A stretch of DNA of 64,000 nucleotides from NCBI RefSeq assembly GCF_026712185.1, contig NZ_JAPPUX010000005.1, forward strand, positions 80,365 through 144,364. Direction: 5' to 3'. This DNA comes from Nocardioides pini (GTDB lineage Bacteria; Actinomycetota; Actinomycetes; Propionibacteriales; Nocardioidaceae). A program made the translations under genes and the position numbers. Shown here in pieces: positions 43,667 through 52,921 of this stretch. The stretch's first letter is position 1. Each line of letters begins with the position of its first letter. Below the pieces are notes generated by a model that was given only the letters and a program-made list of their open reading frames with translations, ran no database searches and had not been told where the DNA came from.

Positions 43667-44125
43667 TCAGTCCGGGACGTTGGGCACCACGAGCACCGGG
43701 ACGCCCGCGTGGCGCACGACCTGGGTGGCCGTCGAGCCGAAGCGGAGGCCACGGAACCCACCGGCCCCCCGGGTGCCGACGACGAGCATCTCCGCGTGCG
43801 CGGCGGCGTCGATGAGGCATTCGGTGGTCTGACCGCGCAGGGCGTAGAGCTGGAGGTCGAGGTCGTCACCCAGCCCGGCCGACGCGCAGTCGGCCTTGAG
43901 GTCGGCGATGACCGCCTGCTCGAACTCCGCGAACGGCGGGACGTAGCCGCCGACCATCGAGTCGGGCCGGGGCGCGGTGGCGAGGTTCCACACGCGCACC
44001 ACGTGGAGGGTCACCCCGAGGCGTTGGGCGAGGTCGGCCGCCCGGCGCACGACCGCGCCCGACGCACGCGAGCCGTCGTGCCCGACGACGATCCCCCCGG
44101 TGATGTGGGCTTCTCTCCTGACCAT
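43667..44125 (-). CDS. Universal stress protein
   Basis: A 152-residue single-domain UspA protein. It begins GIVVGHDGSRAS, has the long helix AVVRRAADLAQRLGVTLHVV and ends with the ATP-binding motif VVGTRGAGGFRGLRFGS then VPVLVVP, matching G-x2-G-x9-GS. It should bind ATP, and members help survival under stress or hypoxia. It is upstream of comB and may share its transcript. The ATG at 44125 is 5-6 nt after a TACGA/CTACGA box. Confidence 0.9.
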   Translation of the reverse strand: MVRREAHITGGIVVGHDGSRASGAVVRRAADLAQRLGVTLHVVRVWNLATAPRPDSMVGGYVPPFAEFEQAVIADLKADCASAGLGDDLDLQLYALRGQTTECLIDAAAHAEMLVVGTRGAGGFRGLRFGSTATQVVRHAGVPVLVVPNVPD

Positions 44126-44198
44126 GCTCCATCGTAGGAAGCCCCCGGGCCGGGCGACAGGGGTCGAAGGTCCCGACCGGCGCCCGTGCCCGACGCGG

Positions 44199-46142
44199 TC
44201 ACCAGATCCGGACGCGACCCTCCGGCTCGAGCCACAGGCCGTCGCCCGGCTGCGTCTCGAAGACCTCGTGGAACTCGTCGAGGTTGCGCACGATGTTGGC
44301 GCGGAACTCGGCCGGGCTGTGCGGGTCGATGGTGAGGTACTGGAGCTCCTGCTCCTTGCGACGCTTGGTGCGCCAGACGTGGCTCCAGTTGAGGAACAGC
44401 GTGCGGCGGTCCTCGACCGAGGCCTCGCCGCCCTGGCTGATGACGAACGCCTTGTGGGCGATCGTGAGCCCGCCGAGGTCGCCGATGTTCTCGCCGACGG
44501 TGAGGCTGCCGTTGACGTGCTCGCCCGGCAGGTTGCGCGGCTCGAAGGCGTCGTACTGCGAGATGAGTGCCTGCGACTTCGCCTCGAACGCGGACTTGTC
44601 GTCGGCGGTCCACCAGTCCTGGAGGTTGCCGTCGCCGTCGTACTGGGCGCCCTGGTCGTCGAAGCCGTGGCCGATCTCGTGGCCGATGACCGCGCCGATG
44701 CCGCCGTAGTTCTCGGCGTCCTCGGCGTCGGGGCTGAAGAACGGCGGCTGGAGGATGGCGGCCGGGAAGCAGATCTCGTTGGTGCCCGGGTGGTAGTAGG
44801 CGTTGACCGTCTGCGGGAGCATCAGCCACTCGTCGCGGTCGACCGGCTGGCCGACCTTCGCGAGCTGCCGGTCGGTCTCGAACGCCGACGCGGAGGCGAC
44901 GTTGCCCATCAGGTCGTCGGCGGAGACGGTGAGCGAGGAGTAGTCGCGGAACTCCGTCGGGTAGCCGATCTTGGGGTAGAAGCGGTCGAGCTTGTCGTAC
45001 GCCTTCTGCTTGGTGTCGTCACCCATCCAGTCGAGCGCCTCGATCGAGCGCCGGTAGGCGGTGACGAGGTTGGCGACCAGCTCGTCCATCATCTGCTTGG
45101 AGCTCGGCGGGAAGTGCCGGTCGACGTAGACCTTGCCGACGGCCTCGCCGATCGCGCCCTCGACGAAGTCGACGCCGCGCTTCCAGCGGGCCCGCAGCTC
45201 CGGGGTGCCGTTGAGGGTGCGGCCGTAGAAGTCGAAGTTGGCCTCGACGAACGCGTCGGGCAGGTAGGGCGCGGAGCTGCGCACGACACGGACGTGCAGG
45301 ATGTCGTGCCACGTCTCGATGGGCGTCTCCTCCAGCACGGTCGACAGGTGGGAGAAGAAGTCGGGCTGCATGACGATCGAGCGGCGCAGCGTCTCCTCGG
45401 TGCCGCCCAGGCCGGTGACGTAGGTGACCCAGTCGAAGGCGGGGCAGAGCTCGCGCAGCTCCTCCAGGCTCCGGTGGTTGGTCGTCTTCTGGACGTCGCG
45501 GGTCTCCGCGGCCTCCCAGTGGCCCTCGGCCAGCCGGGTCTCGTAGGCCAGCACCCGCGCCGCCGCGCCCTCGGGGTCCTCGTGCTCGCTTAGGGTGAGC
45601 AGCGTCGTCAGGTAGGCGAGGTACTTCTCGCGGATCTCGGCGAACTTGTCCTCGCGGTAGTAGGACTCGTCGGGCAGGCCGAGGCCGCCCTGCGCGAGGT
45701 AGACGATGTTCTTGGACGCGTCGCCGCGGTCGGGGGTGATGTAGGAGCCGAACAGCCCGGGCCCGCCGATGCGCTCGAACGCACCGAGGAACGCCGCGAG
45801 GTCGGTGAGGTCGGCGACCCGGCGCGCGCGGTCGAGCAGGCCCTCGATCGGCTGCAGGCCCTTCGCGGCGATGGTGTCGGTGTCCATGAAGGAGGCGTAG
45901 AGGTCACCGATCTTGCGCTGGTCCTCGTCGAGCTCGTCGGCCGGACGGTCGGCCAGCTCGGTGATGATGTCGCGCACCTGCTGCTCGGCCGCGTCGGCGA
46001 GGGCGATGAAGGCTCCCCAGCTCGACTTGTCCGACGGGATCTCCGTCTCGTCGAGCCAGCGGCCGTTGACGTGCCCGAAGAGGTCGTCCTGCGGTCGGAT
46101 GTCCGGGTTCATGCCGTCGCGGGCGGCGTCGAGGATCGTCAC
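44199..46142 (-). CDS. M13 family (neprilysin-like) metallopeptidase
   Basis: A 647-residue zinc peptidase. The active site is GAVIGHEIGHGFDDQG with the HExxH-type zinc residues; the third ligand region is GENIGDLGGL, and NAYYHPGTNEICFPAAIL precedes. The N-terminal half has the usual helical cap (PQDDLFGHVNGRWL). No signal peptide is seen, so it is probably cytoplasmic, as in other actinobacterial M13 proteins. The GTG start at 46142 lies 7 nt after TATCGT; the ATG at MNPDIRPQ is an alternative. Natural substrates are short peptides, here unknown. Confidence 0.92.
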   Translation of the reverse strand: MTILDAARDGMNPDIRPQDDLFGHVNGRWLDETEIPSDKSSWGAFIALADAAEQQVRDIITELADRPADELDEDQRKIGDLYASFMDTDTIAAKGLQPIEGLLDRARRVADLTDLAAFLGAFERIGGPGLFGSYITPDRGDASKNIVYLAQGGLGLPDESYYREDKFAEIREKYLAYLTTLLTLSEHEDPEGAAARVLAYETRLAEGHWEAAETRDVQKTTNHRSLEELRELCPAFDWVTYVTGLGGTEETLRRSIVMQPDFFSHLSTVLEETPIETWHDILHVRVVRSSAPYLPDAFVEANFDFYGRTLNGTPELRARWKRGVDFVEGAIGEAVGKVYVDRHFPPSSKQMMDELVANLVTAYRRSIEALDWMGDDTKQKAYDKLDRFYPKIGYPTEFRDYSSLTVSADDLMGNVASASAFETDRQLAKVGQPVDRDEWLMLPQTVNAYYHPGTNEICFPAAILQPPFFSPDAEDAENYGGIGAVIGHEIGHGFDDQGAQYDGDGNLQDWWTADDKSAFEAKSQALISQYDAFEPRNLPGEHVNGSLTVGENIGDLGGLTIAHKAFVISQGGEASVEDRRTLFLNWSHVWRTKRRKEQELQYLTIDPHSPAEFRANIVRNLDEFHEVFETQPGDGLWLEPEGRVRIW

Positions 46143-46172
46143 GCGCCCGACGATAACCCCGACGCCCCAGCG

Positions 46173-47150
46173 TCAGCGCACGTGGACGACCGACTTGCCG
46201 AGCGTGCGGCGCTCGTCCATGTCGACCAGCGCCTGGCCGAAGCCCGCCAGGTCGTACGTCGCCCCGACGGGCGGCCTCACCACGCCCGACTCGATCATCG
46301 GGACCAGCCGGTGCCACTGCTGCTGCATGTAGCCGGGCCGGGTCATGGCGTACGCCCCCCAGCCCACGCCGCGGACGTCGGTGTTGCCGAGCAGCAGCCG
46401 GTTCACCTTGACCTCCGGGATGCCCTGCCCGGCGGCGAAGCCGACGACGAGGACCCGGCCCTGCTCGGCGAGGCAGCGCAGGGAGTCGGTGAAGGCATCG
46501 CCGCCCACCACGTCGAGCACGACGTCGACCCCACGGCCGCCGGTCAGCTCCTTGACGGCGTCCTTGAAGTCGTGGCCGACCACGGCCTCGTCGGCGCCCG
46601 CGGCGCGCGCGAAGGCCGCCTTCTCCTCGGTGCTCACCACCGCGATGGTCCGGGCGCCGAGACCCTTGGCGACCTGCAGGGTGGCGGTGCCCACGCCCCC
46701 CGCGGCGCCGTGGACCAGCACCGTCTCTCCCTCGCGCAGCCCGCCACGCTCCTCGAGCGCGAAGAGGGCGGTGAGGTAGTTCATCGGCAGCGCCGCCCCC
46801 TCGTCGTACGACAGCGCGTCGGGCAGCGCGAAGGTGAAGATCGCCGGGTTGGCGACCTGCTCGGCCGCCCCGCCGCTGAGGTTGACCCCCGCCACCCGCT
46901 GGCCGACGGTGAACGCGCTCGACTCCGGTGAGCCCGGGTCGAGGACGACGCCGGCGAAGTCGACACCGAGGGTGAAGGGCGGCTCGGGCTTGAACTGGTA
47001 CTCGCCGCGGCTCAGCAGCAGGTCGGGGAAGGCGACACCGACGCTGTGCACCTCGACCAGGACGTCGTCAGGTCCCTGGGTCGGCGGGTCGACCTCGCGC
47101 ACCTCGACGTCGGCGGGACCGGTGAGCGTGACGACCTGGACTGCCTGCAT
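46173..47150 (-). CDS. NADPH:quinone oxidoreductase-like (zinc-free MDR)
   Basis: A 325-residue medium-chain dehydrogenase/reductase. It starts MQAVQVVTLTGPADVEVREV, has the nucleotide-binding VLVHGAAGGVGTATLQVAKG and lacks the structural zinc Cys cluster, as in quinone oxidoreductases and enoyl reductases. It should reduce quinones or conjugated enones with NADPH. The ATG lies 6 nt after TAGGGT (47157-47162), and a perfect 20-bp palindrome overlaps the -35 region, so a dedicated regulator, maybe redox-sensing, is likely. Confidence 0.9.
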   Translation of the reverse strand: MQAVQVVTLTGPADVEVREVDPPTQGPDDVLVEVHSVGVAFPDLLLSRGEYQFKPEPPFTLGVDFAGVVLDPGSPESSAFTVGQRVAGVNLSGGAAEQVANPAIFTFALPDALSYDEGAALPMNYLTALFALEERGGLREGETVLVHGAAGGVGTATLQVAKGLGARTIAVVSTEEKAAFARAAGADEAVVGHDFKDAVKELTGGRGVDVVLDVVGGDAFTDSLRCLAEQGRVLVVGFAAGQGIPEVKVNRLLLGNTDVRGVGWGAYAMTRPGYMQQQWHRLVPMIESGVVRPPVGATYDLAGFGQALVDMDERRTLGKSVVHVR

Positions 47151-47156
47151 GCGGCG

Positions 47157-47194
47157 ACCCTAGCCGTCGCTGGAGTCACCGGATATCCGGTGAC
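47157..47194 (-). promoter_or_regulatory. Promoter and 20-bp palindromic operator of the quinone reductase
   Basis: The minus strand has TAGGGT at 47157-47162, 6 nt before the ATG at 47150. Upstream lies the perfect palindrome GTCACCGGATATCCGGTGAC (47175-47194), at -35. The regulator is not encoded next to it. Confidence 0.68.
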
Positions 47195-47262
47195 CGCCCT
47201 GCTTACAGGTACAGATCTGGACCGCGAACCACGAAACTCGGGTGCACAGTCCGCCCGGAGCG

Positions 47263-48474
47263 TCAGCCGACCCGCTTCACCTCGGCCAGCTCGAAGTGCA
47301 TCGGATCGGTCCAGCGCCAGTCGCCGCCCCAGGCGAAGCCCCAGGTCTTGAAGATCGCCACCACGTCACGGTCGATCTCGCCGACGGTGCCGCGCTGGTT
47401 GCCGGGGGTGTTGAGGTCGAGGGCGAGGCCGAAGGAGTGGTTGGACAGCGTGGTCGTGTCGGCGATGAAGCGCGGGTAGTAGCAGCCGGCGTACTGGCCG
47501 GGGTGGATCGCGTCGGCCAGCCCCCGCTGCTGGACCTCGAGCAGCGCGGCGCGCAGCTGGGGGAACAGGTCCTTGTGGCACGTGACGTCGCCGAGGATCG
47601 GCACCACCTCGGTGCGGATGTTGGCCGACACCCAGGCCGGGTCGGGGGCGATGCGACCGCCGCCGAGGACGCGGTATCGGAAGGTCCCGACGACGCTGCC
47701 GAGCGTGCCGCCGGTGGGGACGGCGGTGAGCTTCGCGTCGGGGTCGAGGCCGATGCGCGACGCGACGTCGAGCATCTGCACCGACGCGTCCTTGCCGACC
47801 AGTCGCTCGAGCGGCTTGCGGATGCTCGCCGGCGTCTTGCGGTCGGTTGAGATCAGCAGCCCGTTGTCGGTGGCCATCTCGATGTCCGCCGCCCACGCGG
47901 TGTTGACCACCATGTCGATGGTCGGGAGCTGGGGGGTGTAGGCGCCCACGTGCAGCTCGGGCGCGTCGTCCTCGGCGCCCAGCCGGATCATCCCCGTCTC
48001 CGTGTCGACGAGCCGCTTGGCCACTGTGCGGTCGATGGCCAGCTCGCCGCCGGCGACGCGGTCCCAGGCCTCCTGGAGGTCGGCGACCTGCGCCTGGGTG
48101 AAGTTGCGGTAGCGGCCCGGGTCGACGGAGGCGACGGTGAGCACCCGGTTCTCGAGGCTGACCTGGCCGAGGCCGATGCGCTCGGTGTGGGCCACGCCCT
48201 CCAGGGCCTCGACCTTCTCGAGCAGCTCGTCGTCGATGGCCTTGTCCCACTGCACGAGGATGTCGGCGCTCCACAGCCGCCCGTCGCGCTTGCCGGGCGG
48301 GTCCACCGCGTGGGCGGGGTCGGCCACCGGCACCGTCGTGGGCGTCCCGGTCGGCTCGGCGGTCGAGCTCGCAGGCGGGTCCGGCTCCTCGCGCGCGGCC
48401 GGCTCGCTGCACGCCGCGAGCAGCACGAGCAGGACGGCTGTCGCCGCCGCGCCCGCCCGTCGTCGTACGCCCAC
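47263..48474 (-). CDS. M15-family D-Ala-D-Ala carboxypeptidase-like lipoprotein
   Basis: A 403-residue exported protein with a signal peptide and lipobox LLAACSEP, so probably anchored to the membrane outside. Residues about 23-60 form a Pro/Thr/Ser-rich linker. The C-terminal about 130 residues are an M15 zinc peptidase: S-x-H-x3-G-x-A-x-D in LSNHSFGLALDLN and the final zinc His in DPMHFEL. It should trim peptidoglycan stem peptides. The middle 200 residues are not a domain I recognise. The GTG lies 6 nt after TAGGGT (48481-48486). Confidence 0.82.
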   Translation of the reverse strand: MGVRRRAGAAATAVLLVLLAACSEPAAREEPDPPASSTAEPTGTPTTVPVADPAHAVDPPGKRDGRLWSADILVQWDKAIDDELLEKVEALEGVAHTERIGLGQVSLENRVLTVASVDPGRYRNFTQAQVADLQEAWDRVAGGELAIDRTVAKRLVDTETGMIRLGAEDDAPELHVGAYTPQLPTIDMVVNTAWAADIEMATDNGLLISTDRKTPASIRKPLERLVGKDASVQMLDVASRIGLDPDAKLTAVPTGGTLGSVVGTFRYRVLGGGRIAPDPAWVSANIRTEVVPILGDVTCHKDLFPQLRAALLEVQQRGLADAIHPGQYAGCYYPRFIADTTTLSNHSFGLALDLNTPGNQRGTVGEIDRDVVAIFKTWGFAWGGDWRWTDPMHFELAEVKRVG

Positions 48475-48483
48475 GCCCCGACC

Positions 48484-49881
48484 CTAGGCAGTCGCTGTCT
48501 GGACGCGGCGCGGGATCGTCACCCACGAGACCAGCCCGCCCAGGACGAGGAGGGCGGCGCAGGCGAGCATCGCGGTGTCGTACGCCGCGTCGAAGAGCGC
48601 CGGGTCGCGGTAGTCGTCGCCGGAGAGACCGACCGCGGTGGGCAGCGCCGCGACCGCGAGCAGGGAGCCGGCGCGGGCGATGGCGTTGTTGATGCCGCTG
48701 GCGATGCCGGCGCTGTCGTCGGGCGCGGCGTTGAGGACGGTCGCCGTCAGCGGCGCCACCATCAGGGAGAGGCCGAGACCGAAGACGGTGAGCCCGGGAG
48801 CGACGTCGCGCCACCACGTCACGTCCTCGCCGACCCCCAGGAGCAGCACCGTGCCCGCCGCCATCACGAGGGGGCCGAGGGTCATCGGGATGCGCGGGCC
48901 GATCCGCTGACCGAGCGCCCCGCCCCGCGAGGCGAACAGCAGCATGCAGGCGGTGATCGGCAAGGTCGCGAGGCCCGCCTGGAGGGCGGAGTAGCCGCTG
49001 ACCGTCTGGAGCTGCAGCACGAGGAAGAACAGGATGGCGCCGAGGGCGGCGTAGACCAGCAGCGTCATCGCGTTGGCCGCGCTGAACGTCCGGTCGGCGA
49101 ACAGCCCCAGCCGGACCATCGGGTCGTGCAGCCGGTGCTCCACGAGGAGGAAGCCGACCGCGGCGAGGACGCCGACGGCGACGGCGTACGGCGTCGCGGT
49201 GCCGCCGGCGTCGGTCAGGGCCCACGTGATGCCGGCGAGGGCCAGCGCGGCGAGGCTCGCCCCCGCGACGTCGAAGCGCCCACCGGCGTGCTCGTCGCGG
49301 CTCTCCGGCACCCACCGCAGGGCCAGCCACACGGTGAGGGCCGCCAGCGGGAGGTTGATCAGGAAGATCCAGCGCCACGACGCGTGGTCGATCAGCAGGC
49401 CACCGACCAGGGGGCCGATTGCTGCGGCGATCCCGCCGAGCCCGGACCACGCACCGATCGCCCGACCCCGGTCGGTGGCCCGGAACGACGCCTGGATCAT
49501 CGCCAGGCTGCCGGGCGTGAGGAGGGCGCCGCCGATGCCCTGCAGCACCCGGGCCGCGATCAGCACGTCGGCGGTGGGCGCCAGCCCGCACATGAGGGAC
49601 GCCAGCGCGAACCAGACCGTGCCGATGACGAAGACCCGCCGCCGGCCGAGCCGGTCGCCGAGGGCCCCGCCGATCAGGATCAGCGACGCCAGCGAGAGGA
49701 AGTAGCCGTTGGTGATCCACTGCAGCTGCGCGAGGGAGGCGTCGAGGTCGGCGCCGATCGAGCGCAGCGCCACGTTGACGACGGTGCCGTCGAGCAGGGT
49801 CAGCCCCGAGCCGAGGGTCGCGGCAGCCACGATCCCCCGCGCGGTCGGCGTACCCCAGGCGACTCCGCTCACTGTGCTCAA
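48484..49881 (-). CDS. MFS drug exporter, DHA2-like
   Basis: A 465-residue transporter with about 14 predicted helices. The N-terminus has LTLLDGTVVNVALRSIGADL and motif A in GGALGDRLGRRRVFV; a later block AIGPLVGGLLIDHASWRWIF matches DHA2 motif C. It is 55 nt downstream of a TetR gene on the same strand, a common regulator/exporter pair. The annotated start is a TTG at 49881; the nearby GTG at 49872 is a plausible alternative. The substrate is unknown. Confidence 0.88.
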   Translation of the reverse strand: MSTVSGVAWGTPTARGIVAAATLGSGLTLLDGTVVNVALRSIGADLDASLAQLQWITNGYFLSLASLILIGGALGDRLGRRRVFVIGTVWFALASLMCGLAPTADVLIAARVLQGIGGALLTPGSLAMIQASFRATDRGRAIGAWSGLGGIAAAIGPLVGGLLIDHASWRWIFLINLPLAALTVWLALRWVPESRDEHAGGRFDVAGASLAALALAGITWALTDAGGTATPYAVAVGVLAAVGFLLVEHRLHDPMVRLGLFADRTFSAANAMTLLVYAALGAILFFLVLQLQTVSGYSALQAGLATLPITACMLLFASRGGALGQRIGPRIPMTLGPLVMAAGTVLLLGVGEDVTWWRDVAPGLTVFGLGLSLMVAPLTATVLNAAPDDSAGIASGINNAIARAGSLLAVAALPTAVGLSGDDYRDPALFDAAYDTAMLACAALLVLGGLVSWVTIPRRVQTATA

Positions 49882-49936
49882 CGTGCGCCTCCGCTCCGCT
49901 TCGGCGCGTGTCCGCGCCGACCCCCCGACGGGAAGA

Positions 49937-50515
49937 TCACGCGCGTCGACCTCCGCCGGCTAATACTTGGCTGGCCAGCCAGGCGATGTCGGCGCCGGTC
50001 TGCTCGGGCGAGCCGGACGGCTGCATCACGTGGCTCAGCACGACGCGCACGACCATGTCGATGGCCGGGTCGAGGTGCTCGGCGTCGATCCCGGGGGCGT
50101 ACGGCGCCACGCGCGCGCTGACCACGTCCTTGGCCGTGCCGAGCAGGGAGCCCGCGTTGGTCGTCAGGAGGGGAAGCAGCTCGGTGTCGGCGCCGTGGGT
50201 CGCGCTGACGACGGCGTGCAGGAGCGGGTTGGCGCGGGCGTAGGTGAGGACGTCGGTGACGGCGCGCTCGATCGCGCGGGCGAGGTCGTCGGGCTCGGCG
50301 TCGAACGCCCGCTCGACGACCTGCAGGAACCGGGCGAGCTCCTCGAGGACCATCGTCTCGGCGAGCGCGGGCTTCGAGCCGACCTCGTTGTAGACGGTCT
50401 GCCGGCTCACCCCGGACGCCTCGGCGAGCCGGGACATCGTCACCGCGGCCCAGCCCGAGGAGGTCGTCATCTCCACGGCCGCGGCGACGATGCGCTCGCG
50501 GGTCGTGGTCGGCAT
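49937..50515 (-). CDS. TetR family regulator
   Basis: A 192-residue repressor. The DNA-binding domain is TTTRERIVAAAVEMTTSSGW then VTMSRLAEASGVSRQTVYNEV, followed by a helical C-terminal domain without a recognisable ligand pocket. It is 17 nt downstream of the OFA antiporter gene and 55 nt upstream of the MFS exporter, all on the minus strand, so it may control the exporter. No palindrome in the short upstream gap is convincing. The longer open frame upstream is a shadow of the antiporter gene; MPTTTRERI at 50515 is the likely start. Confidence 0.86.
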   Translation of the reverse strand: MPTTTRERIVAAAVEMTTSSGWAAVTMSRLAEASGVSRQTVYNEVGSKPALAETMVLEELARFLQVVERAFDAEPDDLARAIERAVTDVLTYARANPLLHAVVSATHGADTELLPLLTTNAGSLLGTAKDVVSARVAPYAPGIDAEHLDPAIDMVVRVVLSHVMQPSGSPEQTGADIAWLASQVLAGGGRRA

Positions 50516-50532
50516 GCGGGAATTCTCGCAGG

Positions 50533-51825
50533 TCAGGTGCGGCCGACGTCCCGTCCGTCCGGCACCTTGGTCACGAAGGTGAGGACCACCGCGAGCAGGG
50601 CGATCACGCCGATGGTGGTGTAAGCGACGGTGTACGCCTTGTCCTCGCCGATCAGCGCGGCGGCGACGAGCGGCCCGATGACACCGCCGAGGCTCCAGCC
50701 GATGAGCATCAGGCCGTAGATCGCACCGGCGTTGCGGACCCCGAAGAAGTCGCCCGCCGTGGCCGGCATCGTACCGAACGTGCCTCCGTAGCAGAGGTAG
50801 ACGACCGCGGCGAGCACCGCGAAGAGCACCATGTTCGAGGCGTGCGGCAGCAGGATCAGGCAGACGCCCTGCAGCAGCAGGATCGCGGCGAACGTGCGCA
50901 TCCGGCCGATGTAGTCGGAGACCGCCGCCCATACGATCCGGCCGCCGCCGTTGAAGATCGCGAGCACGCCGACGAGGGCGGCCGCCCCGCCCACGCTGTA
51001 GCCGGAGATGTCGGTGGCGCTCGTCTTGGCCTGGGAGATGAGGGAGATGCCGGCGGCGACGCTGAGGGTGAGGATCGCCGTGAGGAGGTACCACTGCTTC
51101 GTGCGCAGCGCCTCGCCCTGCGTGTAGTCCTTGCCGCCCCCCGAGCCACCGCCGGCGTCGGTCACCGGCTCGTAGCCGGGCACGGCGTAGCCCTGCGGCG
51201 GGTTGCGGAACACCGACGCGCCCGCGAGCGACATCACCAGGTAGGCGATGCCGAGCGGCAGGAACGCGCTGGTCGGGTCGTCGGGGTCCTGGTCGATGAG
51301 CCACTGGGCGACGGGCGAGGTCAGCACCGCACCGAAGCCGAAGCCGCCGACCGCCAGACCTGTGATGAGCCCCTTGCGGTCGGGGAACCACTTCTGCAGC
51401 ATCGCGATCGGCACGATGTAGGCGACGCCGAGGCCGAAGCCGGAGATGACGCCGTAGCCGAGGATCAGCAGCCAGTAGTCGTCCTTGCCGTCGGTGAAGG
51501 ACGCGAGCAGGATGCCGACGGCGTAGAGGACGCCACCAGCCAGGGCGACGATCCGGGGGCCGCGCGCGTCCTGGATGCGCCCGCCGACGTAGCTGCCGAT
51601 GAAGATCATGCCGATCGTCACCTCGAAGGGCAGCGCCGCCTGCACCTTGCTCAGCTGCCACGGCTCAGCCGACTCCAGCGCACCGCCGAAGACGGACCAG
51701 GCGTAGACCGCGCCGATGGAGAACTGGAGCAGCAACCCGGCCGCGACCAGCAGCCAGCGGAAGCCGCCCGGCGAGGCGCCGCCCGTCGTGTCGCGGTCGT
51801 GCGCGCGCGCGTGTGTCGTGTCCAT
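50533..51825 (-). CDS. Oxalate/formate antiporter (OFA) family MFS transporter
   Basis: A 430-residue, 12-helix transporter. The N-terminal FRWLLVAAGLLLQFSIGAVY then AWSVFG, and AMLQKWFPDRKGLITGLAVG are hallmarks of the OFA family. It directly follows the formate dehydrogenase operon on the same strand, 52 nt after the NrfD gene, so formate or a related organic anion is a reasonable substrate (inference from position). A strong AAGGAGACAGGC ribosome site precedes the ATG at 51825. Confidence 0.86.
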   Translation of the reverse strand: MDTTHARAHDRDTTGGASPGGFRWLLVAAGLLLQFSIGAVYAWSVFGGALESAEPWQLSKVQAALPFEVTIGMIFIGSYVGGRIQDARGPRIVALAGGVLYAVGILLASFTDGKDDYWLLILGYGVISGFGLGVAYIVPIAMLQKWFPDRKGLITGLAVGGFGFGAVLTSPVAQWLIDQDPDDPTSAFLPLGIAYLVMSLAGASVFRNPPQGYAVPGYEPVTDAGGGSGGGKDYTQGEALRTKQWYLLTAILTLSVAAGISLISQAKTSATDISGYSVGGAAALVGVLAIFNGGGRIVWAAVSDYIGRMRTFAAILLLQGVCLILLPHASNMVLFAVLAAVVYLCYGGTFGTMPATAGDFFGVRNAGAIYGLMLIGWSLGGVIGPLVAAALIGEDKAYTVAYTTIGVIALLAVVLTFVTKVPDGRDVGRT

Positions 51826-51877
51826 GCCTGTCTCCTTCGTCCGGCTCGGCCGTCCGTGGGCCCGAGATGACCTGCGT

Positions 51878-52921
51878 TCAGCCCTGGTAGCGCACCTGTT
51901 CTCCGCGCTCGACCCGTTCGCGCTGCGGTACCACCGTGTACTTCGGGTCCCTGGCCGAGGCCATCCCGGCCTCGTAGACACCCAGGCGGGTGCAGAGCGA
52001 ACCGGCCATCAGGGCGGTGCCCGAGACGACGGAGACCACACGGCTCCGACCGCCCAGGAGCGCGCCTGCCGCACCGGCGGCGGTGAGCACCTTGCTGGCC
52101 CGCATCAAGCGGCCGGCCTTCCCGGTGTGCAGCGTCTCGGCGGACAGGCCCATCGACGACTCCATCCGGTGGGCCATCAGCAGCTCGACGGCCGCGCCGC
52201 CGACCGCGAAGGTGCGGGCGGGACCGGCCTCGGCGACCGGGGCGGTGACCATCGCCCACCCGCCCGACGCCGCGGCGGCCGAACCGCAGAAGACGAAGGG
52301 GAGCTCCTCGTAGGCCGAGTGCCACGCCGGGGTGGCGGTGTCGGCGAGCAGCACCGCGGTGTACGCCGCCACCGGCGGGGCGGTGACGGCCCCCACCAGC
52401 CCGGCCGGGCGCCCGAGGCGCAGGAGCAGCCGCACCGGTCCGCGCTGCCAGCGGGTGGGCAGCATGCCGACCAGCTCGGCGGCCGACGCCAGGCCGGCGA
52501 ACGGTCCGTGCAGCGTCAGGATCCAGGTGCCGACCGACATCGGCGAGGTCAGCTTGACCACCCGCAGCATGTTGATGAAGCGGCTGGGCTTGCCGAGGTC
52601 GTGGACGAGGGCCACGACGCTGAGCAGCAGCGCGATCAGCGAACCGATCCGACCCGAGCGCCGCAGGCCCGGTCGGTCCGTCAGGTCGGCACCCGCGGCG
52701 AGGAGCGAGGACCCGGCGGCGACCCCGCCGGTGAACAGGTAGTAGGCGATGTCGTGCTCCCACGGGGCGGGCTTGACGATCGGCCGGCCGTAGTAGGAGG
52801 TGAAGTCGGCGTCGGGCACCATCACCCGGTCGCCGCCCCGGGAGCTGCCCCGGGTGCGGCCGGGGCTGCCGCCGTGCCGGACCTGGGTGTCGGGGCGGCC
52901 CCCGCTCGCGGACCCGCTCAC
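51878..52921 (-). CDS. NrfD-type membrane anchor of the formate dehydrogenase
   Basis: A 347-residue integral membrane protein of the NrfD/polysulfide reductase C family. After a 35-residue polar, Gly/Arg-rich N-terminus comes the signature DFTSYYGRPIVKPAPWEHDI and YLFTGGVAAGSSLLAAGADL, followed by about eight helices. It has no haem-b His pattern as in FdnI, so it takes electrons from the iron-sulfur subunit and passes them to quinone without haem. The GTG at 52921 overlaps the stop of the iron-sulfur gene by 4 nt. A GGRVRSR-like Arg stretch is absent; no Tat signal is present. Confidence 0.88.
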   Translation of the reverse strand: MSGSASGGRPDTQVRHGGSPGRTRGSSRGGDRVMVPDADFTSYYGRPIVKPAPWEHDIAYYLFTGGVAAGSSLLAAGADLTDRPGLRRSGRIGSLIALLLSVVALVHDLGKPSRFINMLRVVKLTSPMSVGTWILTLHGPFAGLASAAELVGMLPTRWQRGPVRLLLRLGRPAGLVGAVTAPPVAAYTAVLLADTATPAWHSAYEELPFVFCGSAAAASGGWAMVTAPVAEAGPARTFAVGGAAVELLMAHRMESSMGLSAETLHTGKAGRLMRASKVLTAAGAAGALLGGRSRVVSVVSGTALMAGSLCTRLGVYEAGMASARDPKYTVVPQRERVERGEQVRYQG

